Notes under the pieces: generated by a model
Seen by the model: only the letters and a program-made list of their open reading frames with translations
Database searches by the model: none
What the model was told of the DNA's origin: nothing
Program-made: the position numbers and the translations under genes
Origin: Synechococcus sp. AG-673-F03
Lineage (GTDB): Bacteria; Cyanobacteriota; Cyanobacteriia; PCC-6307; Cyanobiaceae
Assembly (NCBI GenBank): GCA_003211205.1
Contig: QCTJ01000003.1
Location: forward strand, 1-64,000
DNA: 64,000 bases
Direction: 5' to 3'
Shown here: in pieces, positions 38,430 through 49,529 of the stretch
Layout of the letters: each line of letters starts with the position of its first letter
Numbering within the stretch: position 1 is the stretch's first letter

Positions 38430-39806
38430 TTAAAAAATATTGTCTGAGCTTATTTCAGATAAAGCGATGTCGATGCGTTTCGAAATCACCGGGTCACCTT
38501 CTTTTGTCTTTGATTCAAGCAGAAGGTCTCTGGCTCTGCTGTTTCCGATGCTTCCTAATGCGATGCAAGCGCTGTAGCGCAATCCCCAGTCGTCAGGGTA
38601 TTGCAACGTCCAACTCAGTTGATCCATTGTGATGGTCAGTGATTGGCAATCAGCTTGCTGAATCCAGTCAATGTCTCCAAGCGCGCATGCTGCCACGCGT
38701 CGGATGTTGCCCTGGCAGTGATTACCAATTTCGACCCCAACAGCATCGATCAATGCTGGTACATAGTCACTGTGTTTTAGCTTTGCCATGGCTTTGACAA
38801 GGCCCATTTTAATGTCTTGATCTGATTCTAAAAAGTACAGGTTGTGTAGATCTTCTTTGATGCTTTCAGGGCTTTCGGCAACCAGCCTAATGCCTTCCTC
38901 GCGTTCCATGAATGACGGCGATCCGAGCTTCTTGAAGGCAGCGGAGAGTATGTCTGCTGTTGATCTGAGTGGTTGCTCGGTGTTAGTAGATTTTTGGATG
39001 TCTTGATTGATCAGCAAATTGCCTGCAAAGTTTTCTCTGGTTAATTCATCAAGTGTTTTGAAGAGAGAATCATGCTCCTCTTGATTCTGCGCCCCTCGGT
39101 CGTTTCCTGCCTTGGCTGGTTTGAGCAGCGAATCGCTCAGGATTGCCTTGATGGCATACATTTTGACGTTGTTAGGGATTGGGGCTGCCAAGAGGGGTTC
39201 GGCTGCTGAGATCGTTCCGATTCGGGCAAGATCGAAAGCCGCTGATTGCCTCACAAAACGATTCTCGTGATTCAGGAGTGCAATCACTTGATCGAGATAG
39301 CTATTGTCGCCAGTGCTTTCATAGAAGAATGCTGCTGCTGAGCTCACCACTCTCTCGGAGTCTGATTGAAGAAAGGGCTTGATTTTCTCAGCAACCTGCC
39401 AAACTTGATGTGAAGCCAGTGCTTCAATAAGAGCTTCTATTGGTTTGTTGTCAATATCTTTGTTGAGGTAGCTGATGAGTGAATGAGAGCATTGATCGTT
39501 TTTGATTTCGATCAATGCTCTCAATGTTGCTTCATGGAGTTGAACGTCATTGGTATTCAGTGTTTCAAGCAGTGAGTGAATGCAACTTGCATCTTTGATC
39601 ATCCCCAGCGATCGCGCTGCTTGCCTTCGCAGTGGGTAGCCACCGGTCGAGGTCACCTCTCGCTCATCCTTCAGGCAGTCGACCAGCTTGGGGATCGCTT
39701 CGATCACTCGGTGTTTGCCCAGCCACCAGGCGCCGTGGTAGCGAACACCAGCATCTTCATGATCTAGGGCTTCAAGGGCTGATTGTGTTGAGTTGATTGG
39801 GATCAA
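38430..39806 (-). CDS. rpcG: RpcG: fused phycocyanin alpha-84 phycourobilin lyase-isomerase
   Basis: A 458-residue HEAT-repeat lyase, a fusion of CpcE-like (AGVRYHGAWWLGKH, then TSTGGYPLRRQAARSLG) and CpcF-like halves (NIRRVAACALGDIDW). The motif NHCQGN at residues 362 to 367 is the isomerase motif of PecF. It should attach phycoerythrobilin to Cys84 of RpcA and convert it to phycourobilin, as reported for RpcG of WH8102. Separate rpcE/rpcF genes are absent. It lies downstream of rpcT on the same strand. Confidence 0.85.
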   Translation of the reverse strand: MIPINSTQSALEALDHEDAGVRYHGAWWLGKHRVIEAIPKLVDCLKDEREVTSTGGYPLRRQAARSLGMIKDASCIHSLLETLNTNDVQLHEATLRALIEIKNDQCSHSLISYLNKDIDNKPIEALIEALASHQVWQVAEKIKPFLQSDSERVVSSAAAFFYESTGDNSYLDQVIALLNHENRFVRQSAAFDLARIGTISAAEPLLAAPIPNNVKMYAIKAILSDSLLKPAKAGNDRGAQNQEEHDSLFKTLDELTRENFAGNLLINQDIQKSTNTEQPLRSTADILSAAFKKLGSPSFMEREEGIRLVAESPESIKEDLHNLYFLESDQDIKMGLVKAMAKLKHSDYVPALIDAVGVEIGNHCQGNIRRVAACALGDIDWIQQADCQSLTITMDQLSWTLQYPDDWGLRYSACIALGSIGNSRARDLLLESKTKEGDPVISKRIDIALSEISSDNIF

Positions 39807-39885
39807 GTCTCTATTCTGCAGCGGCAGCTCTTCGGCTTTATTTTAAAAGGCAGTATCCCTATGATGTTTCTTTGAGAAGTCCGCA

Positions 39886-40491
39886 TCATGCTTGGGTTCT
39901 TTTTTCGGAGGGTTTACACCACTTTGCTTCCCATGATGCAGTCTTTTTGAAGCGAAATTCACCTGCGATTGATCCCCAGCATCGCTCTTTGGTCACGGGG
40001 TCTTGGCCACGATCGAGCGTTGACAGACTGTTTCGATCCAGGTGGAATGAGCTCACGAGAATGGTGTCTTTGCCATTTCGTTTGACAATGCAGCAAGAGC
40101 CTGGCTCTAGTTCTCCATGATATCCATCATTTCTTTCGGTGACTTGGTAGTGGCAATTGTTCAATGCTATGAAGTCTGATTCTCTGATCTTATTTCGTAG
40201 AGTGATGTCTGTTGTTGCTTTTGAGAATTGATCGGGTTCTTTAAAAATATGGTTCCAGAGTTTAATAATTCCATTCTCAATTTCTTCTGCTCGTATCATC
40301 CGTAATCGGTATGGGTTTTTCGGGTCCACAGCATAAGTTTGATCCAGAAGAATTGAGCCTTGCTGAAGATGCTCTATCGGTCGATATTTGAGAAAGATAT
40401 GAGCAAACAACGGAGGGTTGTCCAAGGCTTGCTGTTGATTGCTGTACTCTCCGCATAGAAGGTCTAGAAATCGTTGCAGAGATGTTTTCAT
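39886..40491 (-). CDS. rpcT: CpcT-type bilin lyase for phycocyanin beta
   Basis: A 201-residue protein of the CpcT/CpeT fold. Diagnostic stretches are LRMIRAEEIENGIIKLWN (the CpcT yrlR-type segment) and GSCCIVKRNGKDTILVSS, then LDRGQDPVTKERCWGS. By family, it attaches bilin to the beta-subunit Cys153 of R-phycocyanin. It follows rpcA on the minus strand beyond a terminator-like hairpin. Confidence 0.85.
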   Translation of the reverse strand: MKTSLQRFLDLLCGEYSNQQQALDNPPLFAHIFLKYRPIEHLQQGSILLDQTYAVDPKNPYRLRMIRAEEIENGIIKLWNHIFKEPDQFSKATTDITLRNKIRESDFIALNNCHYQVTERNDGYHGELEPGSCCIVKRNGKDTILVSSFHLDRNSLSTLDRGQDPVTKERCWGSIAGEFRFKKTASWEAKWCKPSEKRTQA

Positions 40492-40504
40492 CAGTGAGTG
40501 ACTG

Positions 40505-40530
40505 AAAAAAAAGCCCCCAGATGGAGGCTT
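40505..40530 (-). terminator. Rho-independent terminator after rpcBA
   Basis: On the minus strand, AGCCTCCA and TGGGGGCT form a stem followed by a run of eight T. It lies 27 nt after the rpcA stop and 12 nt before the rpcT start, so rpcT may be expressed by read-through. Confidence 0.75.
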
Positions 40531-40556
40531 ATGGGAAGTCTAAACAACGATTTTGT

Positions 40557-41045
40557 TCAGATCAGAGCATTGATTGCGTAGTCGAGATAGCTGTTGGCTT
40601 CTGTAGCCGCATCTCCAGAAAGACCGTGGTTGGCCTTGATGTGCTTCAGAGCTTCAACGTACCAGGTTGGTGAGAGCTCAAAAGTGCGGTTGATTTCAGC
40701 GAGGCCAGCAATCAGGTAGTCATCCATAGGGCCTGTACCACCAGCGACGAGGCAATAGGTGACCATGCGCAGGTAGTAGCCGATGTCCCTGGAACACTTG
40801 GCTTTGCCTTCAGTGGTTGAGGCGTAGTTCGAGCCTTCCATCTGGGTGGTGAAAGGGAACTTGGTGTAAACAGCCTGTGCAGCTCCGTTGACCAGGGCAT
40901 CACCCTTGGCAGTGAGAGCCTTGGCAGCCTCCAGGCTTGCTTTGGCGCGAGTGAAACGGCCGGAAGCAGCTTGCACTTCGGCCGTGGTGAGGAAGCGACC
41001 CTGAGAATCTGCTGCCGCGACGGCTTCGGTGAGGGGGGTTTTCAT
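40557..41045 (-). CDS. rpcA: R-phycocyanin alpha subunit
   Basis: A 162-residue globin-like phycobiliprotein. The bilin-binding Cys is C84, in [17 protein letters not shown]. The N-terminus [19 protein letters not shown] and the C-terminus LDYAINAL are characteristic of phycocyanin alpha. C84 is the only usual bilin site and here would carry phycourobilin if RpcG acts as predicted. It lies 39 nt downstream of rpcB and is co-transcribed with it. Confidence 0.97.
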   Translation of the reverse strand: MKTPLTEAVAAADSQGRFLTTAEVQAASGRFTRAKASLEAAKALTAKGDALVNGAAQAVYTKFPFTTQMEGSNYASTTEGKAKCSRDIGYYLRMVTYCLVAGGTGPMDDYLIAGLAEINRTFELSPTWYVEALKHIKANHGLSGDAATEANSYLDYAINALI

Positions 41046-41084
41046 GATGGAGAAGGATTTAAACGGAAAAAGGGGCTATCGATA

Positions 41085-41603
41085 TCAAGCGACAGAGGCT
41101 GCTGCGCGATCGAAATAAGTTCCGATCTCGCTGTTGAGAGAGGCGCAATCACCTGAGGTGATGCCGTCTTTGTCGTTGACGATGGCCAGTGCGGCTTCTT
41201 TCATGAGGTTGACGCCAGCGGCTACAGATGCGCCGGGTGTGCCCAGTGCCAGGTAGGTCTCACGCAGACCATTCAGGCAGCGATCTTCCATCACAGATGC
41301 GTCACCGGTGAAGACCGAGTAGGTGACGTAGCGCAGGATGATCTCCATGTCGCGCAGGCAGGCAGCCATGCGACGAGAGGTGTAGGCGTTGCCTCCGGGG
41401 GCAATCAGTGCAGGCTGCTGAGCAAACAGAGCGCGTGCAGCATTCGCAACGATTGTTGAGGCGTTGCTGGAAATGCGGTTCACGGCGTCCAGACGCTTAT
41501 TGCTGTCAGAGACGACGGCGGCGAGAGCATCAATCTCGCTGGTGTTGATGAACTGTCCCCGGGCGTCGGCCTGGGCGACAACCTTGGTGAAGGCGTCGAA
41601 CAT
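41085..41603 (-). CDS. rpcB: R-phycocyanin beta subunit
   Basis: A 172-residue phycobiliprotein. Bilin cysteines are C82 ([15 protein letters not shown]) and C153 (TSGDCASL); C109 is the conserved unmodified Cys. [14 protein letters not shown] segment [16 protein letters not shown] includes the Asn normally methylated at residue 72 further on. It forms the core-proximal rod disc with RpcA. Confidence 0.97.
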   Translation of the reverse strand: MFDAFTKVVAQADARGQFINTSEIDALAAVVSDSNKRLDAVNRISSNASTIVANAARALFAQQPALIAPGGNAYTSRRMAACLRDMEIILRYVTYSVFTGDASVMEDRCLNGLRETYLALGTPGASVAAGVNLMKEAALAIVNDKDGITSGDCASLNSEIGTYFDRAAASVA

Positions 41604-41784
41604 TTGGAACTCCTCTTGGCAGCGTCTAAATGGGTGTCACAGACACCGGAGGGACATCGTAAAAGTCCCGTCGGGGTCGAAAGCAATTCTCTCTAAGTGG
41701 TCGAAGCACACCCGACTGCTGTTCATAATGCTTAATCCCCTGTCAAAGCAGGGCTTTGCCCAGGTCAGAGCATCACGCCAACAA

Positions 41785-43265
<1,481 letters not shown>

Positions 43266-43883
43266 TCAGCTCTCCTGGGTTGGAGGATTGTTGTCAGCTC
43301 TCTCTCTGGTGTCTGACGACAGTGCAGCAATGTCAGCGTTACTGGGGCAGCGAAATTCAGTGCAGTACGTGGTCATGGCGACACCGTTCAGAAATTGCAC
43401 CGAGCTCACCCGCATTCTGATCTGATCATTCACAAACCAGCATCGTTCGATACCTGTGTTGGTGTCATATCGGGTTTTGATTGTCAAGACGCCATCGTCA
43501 GCAAAGGAGTAGGTGCTGACAACAGATTTTTTTTCTACATAACCGACATCTCTCAACAGAAAGCCTTGACGGGGGTCTTCTGGATTAGGGGCATCGACAA
43601 CCACTGCGGCGTAGTCGTTATTGCGAGTGTCTTCCATCAGGTTGCTCTCCCACCAAAATCTGGCTCCACCACTGGTATCGCTGATCTTCACATTCAGTGC
43701 CGAACACACTTTTTCAACAACTGGGTCGTTGGTGTCAAACGGTTCGATGATTAGATTTGAATCCGCAGCTTCATCGTCTTGGCAATCCAGGTGATGGACG
43801 ACCCGGCGATTCAGCCAAGTACCCCGACTTGATTCAAAAAAGCTAGCCATCGTCATCGGGGTGATCCCCTCTGGTCTCATCAT
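43266..43883 (-). CDS. CpeS/CpcS-CpeU-type bilin lyase
   Basis: A 205-residue lipocalin-like protein of the S/U lyase clan. MASFFESSRGTWLNRRVVHH matches the FxxxxxGxWxxxR start of the family, with GFLLRDVGYVEKK and IERCWFVNDQIRMRVS further on. It likely serves the central Cys82/84 sites of a phycobiliprotein. It is clearly different from the CpeS at 55.9 kb; cpeU and cpcS are the alternatives. The start ATG overlaps the upstream stop (ATGA). Confidence 0.65.
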   Translation of the reverse strand: MMRPEGITPMTMASFFESSRGTWLNRRVVHHLDCQDDEAADSNLIIEPFDTNDPVVEKVCSALNVKISDTSGGARFWWESNLMEDTRNNDYAAVVVDAPNPEDPRQGFLLRDVGYVEKKSVVSTYSFADDGVLTIKTRYDTNTGIERCWFVNDQIRMRVSSVQFLNGVAMTTYCTEFRCPSNADIAALSSDTRERADNNPPTQES

Positions 43884-44113
43884 TGGCCGCTCTGAGCATT
43901 TCTTTGCGCCTTAAGTTGATCCAACACCTCATCGATTCGTGTGAGCTCAGGGTGTTCGCTGAGCGTGGCGTCAATTTTCTTTTGGGATAAACGAAGTTTT
44001 TTACCCAGCCCTAGAACGTCGTTATAAAGTCGTTCCCGATAGGTGGATAGTTCATCAATCGATTCCTGCAATTCTTCAATGCTTGGTGCTTGCTGAGGAG
44101 GTTGATCCGCCAT
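43880..44113 (-). CDS. small coiled-coil protein of the rod region
   Basis: A 77-residue, strongly helical, charged protein (EELQESIDELSTYRERL, then LRLSQKKIDATLSEHPELTR). It looks like a coiled coil and has no named family I recognise. It heads the minus-strand series leading through the S/U lyase, pebA and pebB, with a translational-coupling overlap. An ATG three codons upstream (44122) is an alternative start. Confidence 0.6.
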   Translation of the reverse strand: MADQPPQQAPSIEELQESIDELSTYRERLYNDVLGLGKKLRLSQKKIDATLSEHPELTRIDEVLDQLKAQRNAQSGQ

Positions 44114-45042
<929 letters not shown>

Positions 45043-45081
45043 ACGGCTTCTCGCTTTCTTTTCAGACACTCTCCCTCTTAA

Positions 45082-45588
<507 letters not shown>

Positions 45589-45614
45589 GTTTGGTTCATA
45601 GCAACTAGCTGATT

Positions 45615-45642
45615 CGGGGGGTGCACAGGCATCCCCCTTTTT
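45615..45642 (+). terminator. Rho-independent terminator after cpeBA
   Basis: GGGGGGTGC and GCATCCCCC pair across an ACAG loop, then TTTTT. It ends 53 nt past the cpeA stop and 15 nt before the convergent lyase gene. Confidence 0.85.
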
Positions 45643-45656
45643 CATGATTAGTTTTC

Positions 45657-46529
45657 TCAGGATTGTTGGAGTCGATCAATCGCAAGCTGTAAAACGTTGC
45701 GGACAACTGGGTCAGATTCGCTTTCGAGTTGTGTTTGAAGATTAGGAATACTTGAACTGCAGCCGAGCTTCATCAGTGATAAGGCAGTGTTTTTTCTGAC
45801 CAAACTCTCCTGATCTGAGAGAGCAGAGGAGAGTAAAGGTAATGTCCATTCTGAATCCTCAAGATTGCCAAGCAGGATGACCGCTTCAGAACGAATTTCA
45901 GCACACGAATCCAGAAGAGACTTTTGAAGCAGGTCTCGATCCTCTTGGGAGTTCAGGGATTGAATCTGACTGGCAAGAGCCGATATTGCTGCTTTTCGGA
46001 CTCTGGCATTGTTTGAGGTCAATGCACCTTTGAGGGTTTCTGGAGCACGATCACCAATGATCGTGAGTGCCCAATTCGCTAGGCCAATTTGCATTTCTGT
46101 GCTGTCGACATTTTCAACGATGCTCAGAATTGCTCCGATCGATTCTTTGCCCATGGATGCCATCGCTCCCATGGTTGAGCCTTGCACCACTGAATCTGTA
46201 TCGGTCAGAAAAGTCGTCAGTAGATCTGGCAGGCTATTTCGGTCAGCAATCAAAGTCAGAGTTTTAGCAGCTGCTCTTCTCACTGTGACCTGATCACTGC
46301 GTCGCATGGCCTGGCACAAAGCAGGAACAGCTGCTTTCCCAATCGATCCCAAGCCCTCGGAAATTTGACGGCGAAGCAGCCCTCGAGGATCCCCAAGCCC
46401 GGCTACCATAATTGAGATGGAGTCTGGATCAGCGTCAATCGGCAATCCTGCGCTCAATTTTTCTTTGAGATGATTGGCAAGATCGAAGGCTTCTTCTTGG
46501 CTCAACTGTGTTTCAGCGAAGTCATTCAT
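45657..46529 (-). CDS. MpeV/CpeF-like HEAT-repeat bilin lyase
   Basis: A 290-residue HEAT-repeat protein. MVAGLGDPRGLLRRQISEGLG, VRRAAAKTLTLIADRNSLPD and DSVVQGSTMGAMASMGKESI match the MpeU/MpeV/CpeF clan, and the second such protein lies at 49.5 kb. The clan attaches, and in MpeV isomerises, the doubly linked bilin at beta Cys50/Cys61 of phycoerythrin. The position next to cpeBA favours MpeV, but the choice between MpeV and CpeF rests on phylogeny. Confidence 0.65.
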   Translation of the reverse strand: MNDFAETQLSQEEAFDLANHLKEKLSAGLPIDADPDSISIMVAGLGDPRGLLRRQISEGLGSIGKAAVPALCQAMRRSDQVTVRRAAAKTLTLIADRNSLPDLLTTFLTDTDSVVQGSTMGAMASMGKESIGAILSIVENVDSTEMQIGLANWALTIIGDRAPETLKGALTSNNARVRKAAISALASQIQSLNSQEDRDLLQKSLLDSCAEIRSEAVILLGNLEDSEWTLPLLSSALSDQESLVRKNTALSLMKLGCSSSIPNLQTQLESESDPVVRNVLQLAIDRLQQS

Positions 46530-46571
46530 TGAGCCCCTTCATCACACTTGACTTTGACCATAGCTCAAACC

Positions 46572-46997
46572 ATGACCGTTTTTATTGTCTCTCATAATCT
46601 TCAGATCACATCAGATAGTGTTCCTGCAATATCTCCTCAAGCGTTAGCTGATGGATTGAAGGGGCAATCAAATGCTTTTGATCATGCCGAAGCTTTAAAT
46701 CATCCGCATTGGCTCATTCGTTTAGAGTCTTCTTTATCACCTGAAGAAATGGCCGAAGAGCTCGTTCAAGCATGGAAAAAATTTCGAATTTCTTCTTCTC
46801 ATAGCTCCGAGCATCATTGGCTTGCTCTTGGAGGTCGCAAAGATGCTCCGGGATCAGCTGGTTCCCCACTGCAAGATGGATCTTGGGGAGTTGATGTCGT
46901 TGAATGTACAAATCCTGATCAATTTCTGCTTGGCATCAACTGGGACGCACTGAAAAGTGGACGACCCAGCGATGCAGTCTTTGAAATCAAGGTCTAA
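46572..46997 (+). CDS. conserved phycobilisome-region protein of unknown function
   Basis: A 141-residue protein starting MTVFIVSHNLQITSDSVPAI. It has a helical SPEEMAEELVQAWKKFR segment and a Gly/Ser-rich loop RKDAPGSAGSPLQDGSW, and it ends in beta-like VFEIKV. No transmembrane helix or signal is seen and no family is recognised. It is divergent from the MpeV-like gene and convergent with the CpcD-like gene. Confidence 0.6.
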   Translation: MTVFIVSHNLQITSDSVPAISPQALADGLKGQSNAFDHAEALNHPHWLIRLESSLSPEEMAEELVQAWKKFRISSSHSSEHHWLALGGRKDAPGSAGSPLQDGSWGVDVVECTNPDQFLLGINWDALKSGRPSDAVFEIKV

Positions 46998-47018
46998 GTC
47001 GAGTTAGTCAGAATTGTT

Positions 47019-47378
47019 TTATATGCGTCTTTGACGACGATTCCTTTGGCTTGACTTTTTATCCGCTTTAGTGCTTTCAGCTTTATTCTCTGATCTCAGC
47101 TCCGTGTCCTTGGGGCTGGACGATTTTGCTGGCGATAGTTCTACACTCTTCTCTTTCAAGTTGCTCTTGCTAGTAGTTGCTTGACCTTGAGGCTTGCTTT
47201 TTGCGTAATCTTTATTCAGCGCAGTCACGCTAAAGCCAGCTCGATGCATCACTTGCATCCCCTGACATAGACCATTGAATGGAATGTTGAAATGTACGGA
47301 CATCGACGGCCTTGAACGATTCATGGTCGTTGTTTGTACGATGAATCGCTTCCCAGAAAAAGGTCCCACAATGTTCAA
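47019..47378 (-). CDS. free-standing CpcD-like domain protein with basic tail
   Basis: A 119-residue protein. The N-terminal ~60 residues (GKRFIVQTTTM, then VHFNIPFNGLCQGMQVMHRA) fit the CpcD linker domain pattern in which a strand, PFxxL and a final hydrophobic helix-strand occur; compare MKYIHARGGKIVSI in the mpeD product. The remaining ~55 residues are Lys/Ser/Arg-rich and look disordered (KSSQRNRRQRRI at the end). It could be a small rod-end cap or linker like CpcD. The assignment is by pattern only. Confidence 0.5.
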   Translation of the reverse strand: MNIVGPFSGKRFIVQTTTMNRSRPSMSVHFNIPFNGLCQGMQVMHRAGFSVTALNKDYAKSKPQGQATTSKSNLKEKSVELSPAKSSSPKDTELRSENKAESTKADKKSSQRNRRQRRI

Positions 47379-47504
47379 GCAACTGATGCAACTCTATGCT
47401 GTTTTCGCTTTTCAATGCATCGAGTTAGTTTTTTTTGACTTGTTTGAGTTTAGTGAAGACATCTTGCTTGATTTTAAGGTACAATTTATACGCTATTTAA
47501 TCCC

Positions 47505-48842
47505 TTGATGACAGGTCGTTTTGACAATATTCATCCCGAGCTGACATGTGAGCATGCACGCCGGATTCTTCTTCAGCCCATCAATGAGTTGGAGTCGCAA
47601 AGCGATTACTATATGGCCGCGTCTCATTTGATCAATTGCCCGGGACCAGAGACTGAACAAGCTTTAGTGAATTTGTTAGATAATCCTCTCAATGAACAAG
47701 CTGTTAATATTGCTAAGAGAAAGGCTGTCGAAGTTCTTGGAAGGTTAGGTGCTGTATCGTCGATCTCTAAAATTGGGCAATGCCTTTGGTCTGAAGACCG
47801 TTATTTGGTCGAAAACACTATATTTGCTCTTCAGCAATTGAAATGCAATAATCCCCGACTAACTGCAAAGATGATTGATCTGTTGGAAGATAATCGATGT
47901 AATCAGCGTGTTTTAATTCAATGCTTGGCAAGTCTGTCTGTGCAAGAATGCCTCGCCGCAATTCAGGCTTTAAAGAATTCTGAATCTCATGGAATCAGAG
48001 GAGCCGCAATTGCTGCAGATGCTCAACTCTCCGGTAGTAGAAAGCAGCTTTCTGTTGTGGCTGAGCATCTTTTGCTCCCAAACCAGATGGACCGTCAATG
48101 CGCAATCCAGGACTTAATTGATGCGCAAGCCGTTGAGTATCTGCCTTCAATTGTGGCGTCGCCAGTTTCCCCAGCTTTTCGAATGCGTGCTTGTAGGCTT
48201 CTGCTTAACTTTCAAGATCAGCATCCAGCCTTGAGGGAATCAATTCATCTTATTGACGCTGTTCTCATCGATGAACCGGGTGATCTTACGCTTGTTCATG
48301 AGTATGATGCCACTCCTAATTCCGATTTTTTAGTGCGGGATCTCTTTAATACGGATTTCAGCCGCTGTTACCTTGCCTTGAAGACGCTGAGATGTATCCC
48401 TTCCGATGTTCTCTGGCCAGTCATCTCAAAACAATGGGATGAAGAAGCACATAATGACTATGGTGCCCATTATTTCTTTATGCGCTTGATTGGTTCGCGG
48501 GGTGATTGGCCGCAGCAAGCTTTAAGTTGTATTGACGAAATCTTGACGTCATCTGCAATCAATCTGCGGCCTCAGTTTCAAAAAAGCCGTGCTGCAGCGA
48601 TCTACTCTATCGCTCAACTAAATCCATCACGCTTTCTTCAGCTGATCCCCATGTTTTTGTCCGATCAATACATGCCTCCTTGGGATTGTCGTTACGCGGT
48701 GATCCTGGCGTTGGAATCAATTTCTAATCGGGTCAATCAACTTGATGCTGATTATTGTTTGAAACAACTTGCTGGTGATGGTGATTGTTTTGTTCAGGCC
48801 AAGCTGGCATCGATGCAATTGGCTTGCTTCAACAAGCCGTAA
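47505..48842 (+). CDS. cpeY: CpeY-type HEAT-repeat phycoerythrobilin lyase
   Basis: A 445-residue HEAT-repeat lyase. YYMAASHLINCPGPETEQAL and KRKAVEVLGRLGAVSSISKI match the CpeY/MpeY clan start. C-terminal DCRYAVILALESISN continues the repeats. By family it attaches PEB at Cys82 of CpeA, with CpeZ as helper. The immediate downstream cpeZ-like gene favours CpeY over the paralogues MpeY, MpeQ and MpeZ. It is divergent from the CpcD-like gene. Confidence 0.75.
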   Translation: MMTGRFDNIHPELTCEHARRILLQPINELESQSDYYMAASHLINCPGPETEQALVNLLDNPLNEQAVNIAKRKAVEVLGRLGAVSSISKIGQCLWSEDRYLVENTIFALQQLKCNNPRLTAKMIDLLEDNRCNQRVLIQCLASLSVQECLAAIQALKNSESHGIRGAAIAADAQLSGSRKQLSVVAEHLLLPNQMDRQCAIQDLIDAQAVEYLPSIVASPVSPAFRMRACRLLLNFQDQHPALRESIHLIDAVLIDEPGDLTLVHEYDATPNSDFLVRDLFNTDFSRCYLALKTLRCIPSDVLWPVISKQWDEEAHNDYGAHYFFMRLIGSRGDWPQQALSCIDEILTSSAINLRPQFQKSRAAAIYSIAQLNPSRFLQLIPMFLSDQYMPPWDCRYAVILALESISNRVNQLDADYCLKQLAGDGDCFVQAKLASMQLACFNKP

Positions 48843-48891
48843 TGTCCTCTTGGCGGTAGTGTAGAGTCCCTTCATATTTGCAGGTATTGAT

Positions 48892-49521
48892 ATGGACATC
48901 TCCAGTAACTCCATTGATTCTTTATTTGCTGATTTGGCCCATCCGAATCCTAATATTCGCTTGACTGCTTGTTCACTTCTGGCGGAGAAATTTCCAGAAG
49001 AGGCAATGCCTCGACTCTTTGAGTTGATGCACGATCCCGATCCAGGTGTTTATCGCACTGCTGTCAAAGCGTTAGGGATGATTGGCCATATGAGTGTCCC
49101 TGATCTGATTCAACTGTTCAACGCATCCGATAATGGAACCATTAGAGCGTGTTGTATTAAGGCAATTATCCAAGTGTCAGTGTGTTTTCCTGACCAGGTT
49201 TTTTCTCTCGACACGTTAGTGATGCTGGAAAAGGCTTTAGAGGATGCCAGTCCAGTGGTCGCTCAGTCCGCTCTGATGACTCTTGGTCACCTTTCCAAAC
49301 AAGCTTCAGAAGAATTTCGTGTCATTCCTCTTTTGATTAAAGCTTGCGAAAGCAGCAATATTGCGCACGTTCAAGGTGCGGCTATGTCGCTAGCTGAATT
49401 AGATTCTCCTTCGGTGAACCAGTGTCTGCAAGGGCTGGCTCAAGATGAGAGCAAAGACGACTTAATTCGAGAGGTTGCTCAAGCAAGCCTTGAGAGGCGC
49501 CAAAGCTTGGGTTTTGACTGA
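48892..49521 (+). CDS. cpeZ: CpeZ-like chaperone-type lyase subunit
   Basis: A 209-residue HEAT-repeat protein, the usual CpeZ length. Repeats are clear: HPNPNIRLTACSLLAEKFPE, DPDPGVYRTAVKALGMIGHM, SPVVAQSALMTLGHLSKQ. CpeZ stabilises phycoerythrin subunits and helps CpeY. It follows cpeY on the same strand after 49 nt and ends 8 nt from the convergent MpeU-like gene. Confidence 0.8.
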   Translation: MDISSNSIDSLFADLAHPNPNIRLTACSLLAEKFPEEAMPRLFELMHDPDPGVYRTAVKALGMIGHMSVPDLIQLFNASDNGTIRACCIKAIIQVSVCFPDQVFSLDTLVMLEKALEDASPVVAQSALMTLGHLSKQASEEFRVIPLLIKACESSNIAHVQGAAMSLAELDSPSVNQCLQGLAQDESKDDLIREVAQASLERRQSLGFD

Positions 49522-49529
49522 TAGATTTC

